Assembly (NCBI RefSeq): GCF_027409185.1 | Contig: NC_084470.1 | Span: 33,655,001 to 33,719,000 of the forward strand | Source: Cynocephalus volans | Lineage: Eukaryota > Chordata > Mammalia > Dermoptera > Cynocephalidae | Direction of reading: 5' to 3' | DNA: 64,000 nt | Shown here: piece after piece, positions 11,523-22,868 of the stretch | Position numbering within the stretch: the stretch's first letter is position 1 | How the letters are laid out: every line of letters starts with the position of its first letter | Notes under the pieces: model-generated | The model's input: the letters and a program-made list of their open reading frames with translations, nothing else | What the model was told of the DNA's origin: nothing | Databases searched by the model: none | Made by a program: the position numbers and the translations under genes

Positions 11523-12094
11523 TATTCATATCCTAACAATTTAAGAGCAGTATATAAAAAATAATCCTCATAAAAGAAAGGAAAAATATTTTTATTTCTT
11601 TCTTAAATAACCTCAATTACTTACTAATCTGTTGTGTGCCATACAATTCTTGAACCTTGGAATCACACCAATCACTGTCACCTTCCCTTTCTCTTCCATG
11701 TTGCAATTTTTCCATGTTTTTTTATGCAGTGTCAGCTTTTCATCACAGCAACTGCTAAAAACTCAATTTCACAAAGATAAGGCATCATTAAACAGAATGT
11801 AGCAAGATCTAATGCTGAAACTTTGAATAACCTCAAGCTAATAGTTTACAATGTCTGACATATGTCACTGTGTTTTCCTCAAAGAATTAAAATATCCATT
11901 AGTGCCACTTTGGTGTACTGCTGTGGGGATCTTTTGGTACTTCCATGGGGAGTTTAAAAAGCAGGAGACTAATATAGGAAGCTACTGTAACATACTCACC
12001 ATTTTGGAAGAAGAGGTTTTTGAGATCTCTACAAATATGGGTTAAAAATACTCCTTTGAAATAAACTTGAGACATCACGTTGTTTTCTTCCATG
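11523..12094. other. Non-coding DNA, nothing identified
   Basis: AT-rich flank between the MITE and the composite retroposon. Overlapping open frames on both strands at 11851-12093 show no domain. Confidence 0.5.
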
Positions 12095-12311
12095 ATCTCC
12101 CTTCATTTTATTTTATTTATTTATTTTATCTATTTATTAATATTGGGGTTTTTTTACATTCTAAGAAGTTGTTGCAGAGTAGTCGGAGAGGAGGGAAAGA
12201 GGAGAAAGATGAAGGAAATAGGGTGGGAGAGGTAAAAAGAAGGGGGAGCTTGGTCGAGGCCTGTGGCACCCACCTCATTCCCACAGGGGAGACCAGGAGG
12301 GTTCCAGGGTT

Positions 12312-12728
12312 AGCTTGGTGGTCATCACTGGGCTGATTGTGTATGTTGGGGACGGCACGGGTAAGCCCTCAGCACCCGCACCAAACCAGCTCGGGAGCCT
12401 GGGGTGCTTCCTGTGGTAGCTCGGTGGTCATTGCTGGACTGGTTGCGGATGTCAGGGGGTCCTGGCTGAGGCCATCAGCCCCCAACTTCCCTGGCTTGAG
12501 AGCCTAGGGCACTTTCTGTGGTGACTAAGTGGTCATACCTTGGCTGGTTGTGGATGTCAAGGAGTCATCACTGAGGCCCTCGGCACCCCACTGCCCTGGC
12601 TTGGGAGCATGGGGCACTTCCTGTGGTGGCCTGGTGATCATTGCTGGACTGGATGTGGTCATTGGGGAGGCATTGATGAGGCCCGTGGTCCTCCCCATTC
12701 CCTGGCTTGGGAACCCAAGCAACTTCCA
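12312..12728 (-). repeat. VNTR of the composite retroposon, 106-bp unit
   Basis: Three successive units of 106 bp (12312-12417, 12418-12523, 12524-12629) and a partial fourth (12630 to about 12728) can be laid under each other. On the plus strand they carry a repeated 'tggtggtcat' start, a 'gaggcc' centre and a 'gcttcctgtggt' end. A degraded partial unit continues to about 12250. The units are GC-rich relative to all flanking DNA and diverge from each other, so the array is not recent. Open frames across it exist on both strands but follow the repeat period and look incidental. Confidence 0.9.
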
Positions 12729-12731
12729 GTC

Positions 12732-13713
12732 CTTCTAGGTTTTATAGGTGTTCTTTGGTGGTGTTAAGACTTTACTAGTTAATATCAAAACTCTGTCTCT
12801 TGTCTTTGGGTATTTTGTTTTTTCTTTCAGTTCTGTGTTGTATTATTTGCTCTTCCCACCACTTAAACGCTGCACTGGAACTAATTTGTTGTCCTTTGCT
12901 TACTTCTAAAACGGGGGAACTTCCTATGGGAACAAGCACTCGAGCCCTGCGATTGAGCTAAATTGCTGCTTTGCTGCTGATTCCCTGGGAAAGGCTTTTT
13001 GTGCAGCTTAAGTTTTAATTGTTGACCTTGTAAGAACTTCTGGGTCTTTTGAGGTCCAGTACACCTGGGTTGTGTGGAAACTCTGGTCTGGGCCTGAGTC
13101 TTTTGGGCAAACTGCACCACCCGCAGTTCTATATTCCTGACCAGTCTCCACTGAGTGGTCCTACGCTGATTGGGGGCCAGATCAGCTGTCCTTGCTGTGC
13201 TCCAAAGTTCCCCCATTGGGCCCATCTCCCCCACCACGTATGGGACTCCAAACACTTCCCATGGGATGGGCCATGGTCTGGTCCCTTGTGATGACTCAGT
13301 AGCCTCTGAGTGGCTCCTTTTCTCAGTTGTTGTGGCTCCTTGCTCCTATGTGGGTCCACAGGACCCCTCTTAGTGGTCTTGCTGTCCTGGGGGCCATCAA
13401 GGCCCTCCTCTTCCCTGTAGCCTCCAAGCAACCCATCCTAATGGCACAGCTACAGATTTTGCCAGCCCCTGCTCTGTGTGCTCAGCAGCTCCAGCCTGGT
13501 AGTGGCCAGGGCCCAAACTGGTTGGAGCAGTCCTTTCTTTCTCTCATTGTGGCTTGTCCTACCTTCACACACTCTATAGGTTCTCTTCTCCTCTTCTCCA
13601 GAGCTATAGTGGCTCCAGCTTGGCCTGTCGGGCTTTTTAATAGTTGTAAATTGGTTGATTTGTGGGAGAGAGTGACATTGGGGACCATCTATTCTGCCTT
13701 CTTGACCAGAACC
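12732..13713 (-). promoter_or_regulatory. L1 5' leader (promoter-bearing region) captured in the composite element
   Basis: Shared landmarks with the L1 at 37977 include 'aatagatggtcccc' near the start, 'tttacaactatt' next, then 'gtgaaggtag/gtgaaggcag', 'gaggctactgagtcatcaca/gaggctggtgagtcaccaca', 'aacaaattagttcca' and 'aaaacctagaag' at the end. Length is 982 bp against 998 bp in the L1. By family knowledge the L1 5' leader holds an internal Pol II promoter, so a full-length copy of the composite could be transcribed by itself. That is inference; core promoter motifs were not identified. Confidence 0.75.
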
Positions 13714-13728
13714 ATCTCCCTCAGTTTT

Positions 13729-15522
13729 AAAAGGGCAATACAATCTCCCAAGTAACTCCCAACCCAGGACCTCAAGAAAGGGTGTTGGATCCCAGAAACT
13801 TAAAAGCATGTCCAAGGATTTTTTTCAAAGAAGGTACTAAGAGTTGACACACAGTGAAGAGAAGAGACCTTTACAGTCTTAGAATATTGTATGTGCTTGA
13901 TTCTAGTCTATGGTGATGATTTATTTTGTGCAGGTATAGCTCTAAACAATTGGGAAGAGAGAAACTGGTCACAACATGTTATGAAAATGATCACCTGCAT
14001 TCAGATGCAAAGTGAACAAGACCTAAAATTTTTCTTTAAATATAGCATGAATTCAACCCTTTCATTAGGGCTCCAACATAATTTGAAGAATAAAAGGCAT
14101 GCAAACAAGTGTTGGACCTGCATGTATTCTTGCTAATGTTTATGACTGAAGAGATAAAAGCCACAGAGAATGCCTACATTAAGATATCATATGAGGAGTA
14201 TGTTGCGGAGGTAATACAAAGACCATATGACTATAAACGTATTAACTCAGTTCATTTGGTGATACAGAATTTCAGACATCTTATACCATCTCTGTTCACG
14301 GATCTTCTGCAGGCTGCTTAACCTTTTTGGACATCAGTTGCCCATCTATAAGTAAAATGATGGTTTTGACTATGACTATATCTATGGCCCCTTCCAACTC
14401 TCACTTCCCATAATTTTCTAATGTGCTATGTTATGAGAGCTATTACTTAAATAACTTACACAAATATTCATGAGGACGATTCCAAAATTTAAGTGAGCAA
14501 AAAAAATGATTCTTTTATAGCAACATATGCTATATTTTCATATTAGACTATTCAGCATTTCTAAAAATGCAAACAGAAAAACTCTTTGCAAAAGGACAAA
14601 ACGTGGGCTTACAAAGTTTTCTTGGAATAAACATACATCAATGCAGTGATGATTCTTTGGTTTGGGAACTAGAGGATTTAATTGTTCATCTCTCAACCAT
14701 TCTGCAAAGATAGGAACATTTTGCATTGTGAAAGTTAATGTGTAGAAGCTGCTCTTTTTATTCTTCTATGATGGAAATAAATGGTTTTTTTTCAATGAAA
14801 CATTTCAAAGCTAGAAAGATAACAAATTTCCAGATTCAGCTATTTTTATAGACCATGGAAGTCTCTCTGTAATGAAAATGAATAAAATACTCTGCCAGCA
14901 TCAACTCAAAGGAAGCAAAAGAGGGAGTGTTTCCTGGCTTTGGGACTAAGATTCTTATTCCCACCTACTACTCCCACCCCCCTCCTGTCCAGTCTTTTAC
15001 CACAGTTATCTACTCTTACCATTGCTAGTCTCTTCTATCTTGTGATAAAGCCTCTTTATCAAAGTTAAGAAATGAAATACAAGCAAAACTGGTGATTTCA
15101 TAATGTAGGAGATAGTCCTTTCAGAGAACTGCAGAATTTTACTTACCTTCCAAAAATTTCTGAATTTGTCTATCTAAAAGAGCTGTCCATGTGTGTGTCT
15201 CTCTATGTATGTGTGTGTTTGTGTAATTGTCCTAGCATCCTTTAAGCATTTTTTTCCATTAAGATGTTGGCAGAATTCTGCACAAATTGCATTTATCATT
15301 TTATTTTAATTTTGGATTTACTTAAATAGTTATTAAGTTGCTGTTGTGCTCAGGACATTGGAGATATCAAGATAAAGAAAACACAATCTGGTTGACCAGA
15401 GTGGCATGTAAAATGTAACAACAAAACTGAGATGGTTCTTCAGGGGACAGAGGGACGCAGGTAATGGATAGGTACAGATGCATAACAACGTGAAAGTGAG
15501 AGATTGGAATAGTGGGAATCCA
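13729..15522. other. Non-coding DNA, nothing identified
   Basis: Unique-looking AT-rich sequence. Short open frames at 13891-14321 and 14538-14726 carry no recognisable domain and no splice context that I can support. Confidence 0.5.
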
Positions 15523-15690
15523 CAGCTCTTCTACTCAAAATGTAGTCTACAAAATTGCAACCTGGGCATCTCCTGGGAGCTCATTAGAAATACAGAGCCA
15601 CAAGCCCTACCTTTGAACTGCTGAACCTGAGTCTGTATTTTAACAAGATTCCAGATATTTGCTATGCATTAAAGTTTGAGAAGCCCTGTT
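15523..15690 (+). mobile_element. MER5A-like hAT-Charlie element
   Basis: Starts with 'cttctactcaaaatgtagtc', continues with 'atctcctgggagctcattag' and 'aaatacagagcc', and ends 'taaagtttgagaagccctg'. This matches the MER5A layout (hAT-Charlie MITE) from end to end, about 168 bp. Old and diverged. Confidence 0.8.
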
Positions 15691-16659
15691 CTACATAAAT
15701 GTTCTCGATTTTTATGTTAAGTTAGAGACAAAGAAATTAGCAGAGAGAATAAGAAGTGTGAGTAGGCTACTGGGGCAAGTGTGAAGGGGAACATCCCCTG
15801 TTCAGTGGGAGACCAAAGAGAATGTGGAGCCTTAAAATAAACACTTTGGGGATGGGAGTATGGCCAAGTGGTCATTTCAAATCTTGGGAGTCATATCAGT
15901 AGATGCCCTAATCCACACAGTTTTCCCCCAACACTGAATTATTAGCTAGCTACACAGTACAGAGACCTGGTATGGGACTGAATCCGGACCGGGAACTCAC
16001 AACTATTAAAGTTACCACTTCAACTGATTGATTAATTAATTAATTAAAGATCAATAGCAAGGTCTCATTTCAATAGATCTAGAGAAGAGGAGTGGGGGAC
16101 ACAAAATGGATGAAAAGTTACTCTTTGGAACAACTTTCTTTTTATCCCATGTACAGTTTAAATTTTTTTGCAATAATTTAATTTCACTACAGTGGAAACG
16201 TATTCTGAGGGTAGGTTCAGAGTCAGTATACAATGTAAAATATTTCATGATCACAATAATCCTTGGAAGTTCTTTGAATATGCATTGTCAGCAAAAGCAG
16301 CAGTGGCAGTTGGTTCAATTAATCTAGCTCCTCCTCCAGCATTACCAAAAAAAAAAAAAAAAAAATGTTTATTTTCTTTTCTTAGGGGCACTATATGAAC
16401 TGGTTGGCTTTGTTTAGAGAGATTTTGTATGAAAAAAATGAAAGTCTTTTAACTTTTGAATCACACTCGATCCTGAATCCTTATACTCAACCCCAAATCC
16501 TCTCTGGTACAATTTTTATAAGCAAGTGCCTATATGATTTGACTTCACTCTCTCAGCCTCGTGAATCCACCTGAGTTGTCTCTTCTCCACCCTCAGTGGT
16601 TCCCATGGAAGACCCAAAAGATACAGTGTCTCTTTGTTAGGATATTGAAAGAAAGTTAC
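15691..16659. other. Non-coding DNA with a poly-A tract
   Basis: Contains a pure A run at about 16347-16365, possibly the tail of an unrecognised retrocopy. No tRNA- or L1-derived body is evident 5' of it. Short open frames here have no known domain. Confidence 0.5.
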
Positions 16660-18215
16660 ATATATATTAAGCAATATTAACTTAGTTTACTGAGATGTAA
16701 TTATCAGTAAAAATGCACAGAAGATATATACATATACAATTCTTTGGGATTTTATAGTTAAATACATTTATGTCATCATCACCCAAAATAACTCATAAAT
16801 TCCATGGGGCTCTTTCCCAGCCATTCTCCTTAACTTCTTTTTGATTTCTATCACCATAGATTAGTTTTGTCTGTTTTTAATCTTACACGGTGCAGTCATA
16901 CAGTATGTGTTTATGTATTTGTGTTTGTGTGTGTCTGGTTTCTTTTGCTTAACATGATATTTTTGTGATTTATCCAAGCCATTTCATGTATCAATACTTC
17001 ATTCTTTTTGATGTAGCGATATTCTATTATATTAATATATCACAATTTCTTTATTCTTTCATTGACAGATATTAGGGCTGCTTTCCATACAGGGCTATTA
17101 CAAAAAATACTTCTGTGAATATTATTATGTACTTTTTTGTAAATACATGATTTTGTTTGGTTTTTCTTTCTTTCTTTCTTTCTTTTTTTTTTTTTTTGGT
17201 CAAATATTTTAAATGGCACTTCCACATAGATCATCAAAGAAGCAAACAAGTAGGTACAAGAATTTCATTTCCTCACCAACATTCAGTGTTGGTCTTTTGA
17301 ATTTTAGCCACTCTAGTGTATACTTGCAGTGGTTATTTCAACTGTTGCTTTAATTTTTATTTTCTTAATAAGTAAGAATTTTGATTTTCTTTTCACATGT
17401 TTATTGTATATCTTATGTTGTGAAGAGTCCATTCAAGTCTTTGACCTATTATTTATTGAGTTGTCATCTTATTATTGGTTTGTAGGAATTCGTTATATAT
17501 ACTAATACCATTCCTTTGTCAGATATATGTTCTGCTAATATTTATTTTTTCAGTCTGTGGCTTACTGATTCATATTATTAATAGTTATTTTGGATACTAG
17601 AAATATTTCTTTTTGGTCAAGGTCAACTAATCCATTTTTATCTTTTGTAGTTAGTACTTCATGTGTCCTGTCAAAGTGTTTCCATACCTCAGGTTTGCAA
17701 GGATGGTTTCCTGTGTTTTATATATTATGGTTCTGGATTTTAGATTTAGATATATGGTCCATCTCAAGTTAATTTTTGTGTATGAAATAAGATAAAAAGG
17801 TTCATTTTTCACATTAAATATTTAATTGTTACATCAACTTTTTTAAAAAAAGAAAAAGAAAAAGAAGTCTTCTCTTTCCCTATTGAATTAACTTTTCACT
17901 TTGGTTTAAAATCATTTGGCTGCATATATATAGGTTTATTTCTGTAGTCCTATTTTTGTTCCTTGATCTGTCTTTATACCAACAGCACATTGTCTTCATT
18001 ACTGTAACTTTATAGTGAGCCTTAAAATCAGGTAATATAAGTCCTCCAACTCTGTTCATTTTCAAGGTTATTCAGGCTACTCTCAGGCCTTTGAATTCCT
18101 GTATAAAATTAGAGCCAGCTTCTCAAAAAAAGCCTAGGGGAATTTTGATAGGATTTGTGTCAAGTTTATTAGTCAATTTAGAGAGAATATTGAATATTGT
18201 CTAGGTTTTCTTTGC
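16660..18215 (-). repeat. Old L1M, 3' part, antisense
   Basis: On the plus strand it reads as the reverse complement of L1 3' UTR and ORF2 C-terminal sequence: 'tttcttttgcttaacatgat', 'tgatttatccaagccatttc', 'ttgaatttt/ttgttaggaattcgtt'-type blocks, 'atagtgagccttaaaatcag', and 'tttgtgtcaagtttattagt' at the left side of ORF2. A TTTC microsatellite with a T run (17167-17199) interrupts it. Many stops; no intact frame. Confidence 0.75.
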
Positions 18216-18349
18216 ACATAAATTTAAGTCTAATTGTGCAATTAAAGTAAGGAAGTAGAGAAAACAAAATTATAGTTAAAATATGTTTTAATTTTTTAAA
18301 CAAGGAAAAGGTACATGTATTGTCCCTTTTTGTTCCTCTAGTGGGAATG

Positions 18350-18353
<4 letters not shown>

Positions 18354-18443
<90 letters not shown>
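18354..18443. repeat. Compound (TG)n(AG)n microsatellite
   Basis: About 58 bp of TG units pass directly into about 32 bp of GA units. The second block is homopurine on the plus strand. Confidence 0.95.
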
Positions 18444-18447
<4 letters not shown>

Positions 18448-18744
18448 TACAATTTCTGGTACCAGTATTCCTTGCTGGGAGATTCTGACCCTTATTTTGT
18501 TTATTTCTACAAATATAAAACTTAAAAAATTTTACTAGTTCATTTGGATTTTTAATACTAATCTTGTAATAATTTTATTGATATTGGAAATTACTCATTT
18601 TTCCACATTGTGCTGTGCATTGTATGAGTAAGAAAGACAGAAGGGTCTCTGAGATTTGCTCTTCTTTATTTTTTGTCAGTGTAGGTTCAGATCAATAGAA
18701 TCACATATTTTTTTTCCTTTAGAAATAACTGTGATTTCTAGTTT

Positions 18745-19135
18745 TTCTCAGCCTAACTCTCACAGTTACCCTTCAGCAAGCCTTGTTCTTTCCTGTGCTT
18801 GGGCCTTTGCATCTCCTCAGCCTGCAGTGCTAGTCACCTGAACCTTCCCAGGCAGACACCTCATTGTTCAGATGTCAGCTCAAATAAACCCTCCTCAGGG
18901 ACGCTTCTCTAACAAACATATCTAAAATACTTACCTTCATAATACTCTATTCCAACACCCTTTTATCCATAATTCTCTATGCCAACACCCTTTTATTTTC
19001 TTTACTTAAGTTTTCATTATCGAAATCATGTGTTTATTTATTGCATGTTTTCTGTCTACAAGAGGCAGGATCCATATTATCCTCAGCATTCCTGGCATAT
19101 CATATCAAGATAATAAATATCTTCTGAATGAATTA
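18745..19135 (+). repeat. L2 LINE 3' fragment
   Basis: 'gtgcttgggcctttgcatct', 'agatgtcagctcaaataaac', 'ctccccagg/cctcaggga' with 'acgcttctctaac', and an end resembling '...gataataaatatcttctgaa tgaatt' follow the order of the L2 3' end. A 24-bp-period duplication around 18950-18990 repeats 'ccaacacccttttat'. Confidence 0.7.
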
Positions 19136-19387
19136 ATGGATTTTGAAATTGTTTATACTATTTTAACTTACAACCAACATTGTGTTAATTCATCCATTCT
19201 ATCTTTTAAAATTTGATCTTTGGAAAAAAATGTTAACATTTGTAGATGATTATTTTTGTTTGCATTTTTAGGATTACTGATGATACAGGACATCTTTACA
19301 TGTTGTAGTAATAAGAATATTTAAAAATTAATTATATTTACTCTTGTGTGATAAAGTGAATTGTGATCTGACCTTACAGTCAAAACA

Positions 19388-19580
19388 ATAGGTTTGAGTG
19401 CTGGTTTTATCTTTTACTAATTGTTTAAGCTTGAAAAGCCGCTTAATCTTCCTTAGCCTGAATTTCTTCATATGTAGGTTTTAGATAACAGTGCTCTGCT
19501 CAGTCCATAAGATTTTTTGTGAAGATGAAAGTAGGTAATGTATTTGTGAAGACACTTTGTAAATGGAATATGTAAAGTCT
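19388..19580 (+). repeat. MIR SINE
   Basis: 'gtttgagtgctggttttatc', 'cttaatcttccttagcctga', 'atttcttcatatgtaggttt', then 'agaagatgaaagtaggtaa'-like text follow MIR order. Confidence 0.65.
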
Positions 19581-19734
19581 TATTATTAAATTTAATTTAC
19601 TAATTCACTGCCTAATGACCGAAAGAGTTAATTGTTCTTCCAAATTTATTTAATTTCTTTTCAGGGTTGGGGAGAATTTTATGCAAGGTGCTACTAATAG
19701 ATAATAATAACTCATTTGTTCCTCTGTCACATCT

Positions 19735-19925
19735 TTCATTAGAAGACTCAGCAAGCTTTATTCTGTCTCATTAATCCTTAACAATGCTTCTGAGTCATTA
19801 GACAGCCTGATGGTAAGCACTGTTGTACTGATTTTTACAGCTGGAGCAAATGAGGCACTGAGAGGTTCTGTGACTTTTTCAAAGTCACACAGAAATCAGT
19901 GAGGCTGCTGTGGAAGGGGCTTGAG
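19735..19925 (-). repeat. MIR SINE, antisense
   Basis: 'tgatttttacagctggagca' then 'aatgaggcactgagaggttc', 'caaagtcacacagaaatcag': the antisense MIR signature ('ttacagatgagg...actgaggctcagagagg...aggtcacacag'). Confidence 0.8.
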
Positions 19926-19974
19926 ACTCCTGTCAGCATCCTGCTTATAGCTGATCTTTCTAGGGAATGTCCAG

Positions 19975-20350
19975 CAATATCAGTACTAAGCACCAGTGAG
20001 AGATACAAAGAAGAACAGGACAGATGTACTATCCTCAATGAGCTTCATTCTTAGAGTGGGAACAAGAACATACATTGGCTAAGATGGAACAGAAATGAAA
20101 TGTCATGAACAATTTTTTTAAAAGGCTCTGAAGTTTCAAGGTGGGTAGAAATCATTTGTTAAATCTGAATAAACTTCATAGAGAAAGTGGCATTTCCAAT
20201 AGACCATAAAATATTGGTAAGCTTTGAAAGGAATAAAAGTGGAAGGGAAACATACTAAGCAAATAGAGCAAAACATGCTAAACAAATGGCACAGAATGAA
20301 CTAAACATAAGAGAAATCATGGGAAATATCTGAACAAAAGTAACTTGTCA
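19975..20350 (+). repeat. Ancient interspersed repeat, probable family 'A'
   Basis: Text such as 'tatcctcaatgagcttcatt', 'gtttcaaggtgggtagaaat' and 'atagagcaaaacatgctaaa' follows the order seen in the other family A copies in this window. Strongly diverged, so the call is tentative. Confidence 0.4.
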
Positions 20351-20452
20351 TACTAAATAATTTAATACATGCGAATAACTTACAGCAGTGCTAGCTAGAT
20401 ATTGTTAAAGAAGAAATTATTCAATGACACTTGTTAAAGCACAGGTAAAGCA

Positions 20453-20599
20453 GGGCCGAGCCCATGGATCACTCAGGAGAGTGCGGCGCTGGGAGTGCAG
20501 CGATGCTCCCGCCGCGGGTTCGGATCCTATATAGGAATGGCCGGTGCCCTCACTGGCTGAGTGCCGGTCACGAAAAAGACAAAAAAAAAAAAAAAAAAA
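20453..20599 (+). mobile_element. CYN SINE (tRNA-Ile-derived), short form, copy A
   Basis: The body starts 'gggccgagcccatggatcac', carries an A-box region and a clear B box ('gggttcggatcc'), then 'tatataggaatgg', and ends in a roughly 20-nt A run. A 17-bp duplication flanks it: 20436-20452 'aaagcacaggtaaagca' and 20600-20616 'aaagcacagataaagca'. By family knowledge this is the colugo CYN SINE, transcribed by Pol III and mobilised by L1. Compared with copy B it lacks about 46 nt between 'ggctgagtg' and 'ccggtcacg'. Plus orientation. Confidence 0.95.
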
Positions 20600-20796
20600 A
20601 AAGCACAGATAAAGCACAGATTCAGGACCAATGCAATACATATAGCGACTACTGCAATGGGATTTTGCAGTCAGAAAGAGAGATTGTGCTCAACTCTGAA
20701 TAGCATGGGCCAGCAGGAATTTATAGCCAAGGAGCGGTGAATGGAAAATTATTAAAAGGAAACATCAGGGATAAGGAGGATTTTGATTAAACTGAC

Positions 20797-21197
20797 TATA
20801 TTGGTCTGTTTTCTGTTGCTTATAACAGTATGCCTAAAACTGGGTAATCTATAAAGAAATGAAATTTATTTCTTACAGTTTTGGAGGCTGGGAAGTCCAA
20901 AGTCCAGGGAACACATCTGGTGAGGGTCTTCTTTCTGGCGGTGACTCTCCATAGCAATGCAGTGTATGACAGGTTGAGAATGAATTCAGCAAGAGAGCTA
21001 ATCTCCTCGCTCTCCTTTTAGAGACCATGCCCATTACTCCATGAACAAATTAATCTATCCACCAGGCACAGTCCTCACAATCTATTCACCTCTTCACGGC
21101 CCCACCTTTCAGTCACCATAATAAGATTTCCCATCCTGAACGCTGTAAATCAAGTCTCCAATACACGAACTTTGGGGAACACATTTGACCCATAGCA
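20797..21197 (-). mobile_element. MaLR solo LTR, antisense (MST/MLT-like)
   Basis: The plus strand opens with 'ttggtctgttttctgttgct' and 'aaactgggtaatctataaag', the reverse complement of the MaLR LTR end. It closes with 'gaacacatttgacccatagca', the reverse complement of its start. About 400 bp, consistent with an ERVL-MaLR LTR. The same subfamily appears at 33363-33790 (antisense) and 56430-56915 (sense). No internal sequence accompanies it. Confidence 0.85.
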
Positions 21198-22799
21198 TCG
21201 AACTAACAGGATTCTTGCTGAAGACAAGCCACAGTGATCAGATGTCACCTGGGGAACGGTGGAGGATGAAAAACCTGATCAAATACTAAAGGTGATTAGA
21301 TATGGAGGATGGGGTTTCTGGTTAAATTGACTTAGCAGGCTTCTTGCTAAAACTTGACTCTATAAGAAAGTGCACAGATGAGCCTTGTGGGACAGAGGGT
21401 TCAGGAGCCTGACTGAAGTTTGATCATGCAAAGTATCTTTGTCAATATATACAAAAATCACCTCAGAAAAGAAGATAATTATAATAAGTACTTACAATAA
21501 TTCTTGATTCATAGTTATCATTAGAGTTAAAATTATTTTTATTATCAGTAGTTATTAACATTAATGGGAGTAATTGTAAATAAGGCTGCTGTGATAAATT
21601 GGAGAAATGTTTAAATACTTCCCTCTCATGTCAGGGTAGAATTCCCTGTCCAGACCTAGGGTTTGGGGTTCAGCCATGGGGTTTGCTTTGGCAAATCTAG
21701 AATAACTACTTGTGACCGAGGCTGGAGCTTTAAATATGCTTACACAGGATGGCTTGCCTCTTACCATAAAACCGGTATAGAGATAAAGCCCCAAGGGTAG
21801 CTTCTGGTGTAAAGAACAGAACTGGATCCAATGTTCAGTCTGGATCCAAAGCCAGCCAAACCCCAACCTGAATCAAAGCTGCCAGCTGAGTCAAGAGACC
21901 TGCAAGTGAGAAAAACAGATGCTTATTTTTATAAGGGATTGCATTTTGGGTGGTTTATTTTGAAATTATAGCAGAGTAATCTAGCTGGTAATATCTAATG
22001 AGGGATATACTGTATAAAATCTTGAGTTTCAGAATGTCGTACTTCTCAATTTACTGAACATAAAAGGGCCTTTATAACAACAGTCTTTGTAAGTAGTTTG
22101 CTGACTGTTAGGAAACCTATGGATGGGTTCCCGGTCTCATAATGGAATAAAATGTTAATTTTAATGTATATATGTACATTTTTCTGAGCCATACCCAAAT
22201 GATAAGAATAACTACTCTGAAGTGCTATGAATAAGAGAGTGACCCAGCTAAAGCTTGACTTCAGTAAGAATCATTTGGCAGAGTGTGTAGCACAGATGCA
22301 GTATGGGGAGTCCCAGCAGGAAGGTATTACTAATATCTAAATGATAGGCAATGATCAAATTGAGTGTAAGTAGAAACTGAAATGACAGGAAGAAAATATA
22401 TGCAAGAAGATTTCCTGGAGTTGACTCCATTTGATGTGACAGCTGATGGAACGGTGAAGATAAGTCCAAAGTGACTGAAGTCTTTGATGCAGCTGTTGAT
22501 TGTCATACTGATGATGTCATTCTCAGAAATGAAGTCAGAGGAGGATGAGTAAATGGTTTGCATTGTGGAGAGATAATGAGTTTCATTTTTAACACGTTGA
22601 GTTTGAGTTTAAGAGAAGAATTTGAGGAACTGACATAAAAGATAAGGCCCTAGACTCTACCTACTAGATTATCAAATGCCTTTAAATGACCAGTGTCCTT
22701 CATTCTCAGATGGAAAGGAGTGATGACATATTATATTTCAAACTACAGTAACTTGAGACATTTTAATAAGTGATAATTTATGACCTAAAGATTTGGTAT
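21198..22799. other. Non-coding DNA, nothing identified
   Basis: Mostly unique-looking. Text at 22230-22600 has some likeness to old interspersed repeats but I cannot name it. The minus-strand open frame at 21561-21866 has no recognisable domain. Confidence 0.45.
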
Positions 22800-22868
22800 A
22801 AGAGCATAGTAGTTGAGAACACTGGCTTTGGAAGTTTGGTTTGAATATATGCTCTGCCAGTTACAGTC
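22800..22868 (+). repeat. MIR core fragment
   Basis: 'agagcatagtagttgagaac', 'actggctttggaagtttggt', 'tgctctgccagttaca' follow the 5' half and core of MIR. Confidence 0.6.

Larger units (their letters stand above)
12110..13713 (-). mobile_element. Composite L1-leader/VNTR retroposon, copy 1 (full length)
   Basis: A 1.6-kb element read on the minus strand, in this order. First, a complete L1 5' leader (13713 to about 12732) aligns along its length with 37977-38974 of the L1 in this window. Then come about 4.5 units of a 106-bp tandem repeat (12728 to about 12250), a roughly 75-nt pyrimidine tract, a short unique end containing 'ctctgcaacaacttcttaga', and an A-rich tail of TAAA-like units. A target-site duplication flanks it: 12095-12109 ('atctcccttcatttt') and 13714-13728 ('atctccctcagtttt'). 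The tail plus duplication indicate LINE-driven retroposition. It has no long sense ORF, so it is non-autonomous. A second copy with the same 3' half is at 48206-48607. The design resembles hominoid SVA/LAVA elements, but the parts are different. Alternative: an unusual L1 subfamily with an internal deletion. Confidence 0.8.

Noticed and set aside
12312..12728. CRISPR-like or satellite array
   Set aside because: Contiguous 106-bp units without spacers, in a mammalian retroposon; too few units for a satellite.
12110..13713. Ordinary 5'-intact L1 with an internal deletion
   Set aside because: Not fully excluded. The 3' half has no similarity to L1 ORF or 3' UTR sequences elsewhere in the window, its tract is pyrimidine-rich where L1 3' UTRs are purine-rich, and copy 2 has the same 3' half.
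13327..13755. 142-codon open frame antisense to the L1 leader of the composite, in a position like primate L1 ORF0
   Set aside because: The corresponding antisense frame of the L1 at 38040-38234 is in a shifted register over the alignable part, so the frame is not conserved, and it runs out into flanking DNA.
20453..20599. A functional tRNA-Ile gene
   Set aside because: Has tRNA-like A and B boxes, but the body is diverged, followed by unrelated sequence and a poly-A tail and flanked by a duplication: a SINE.
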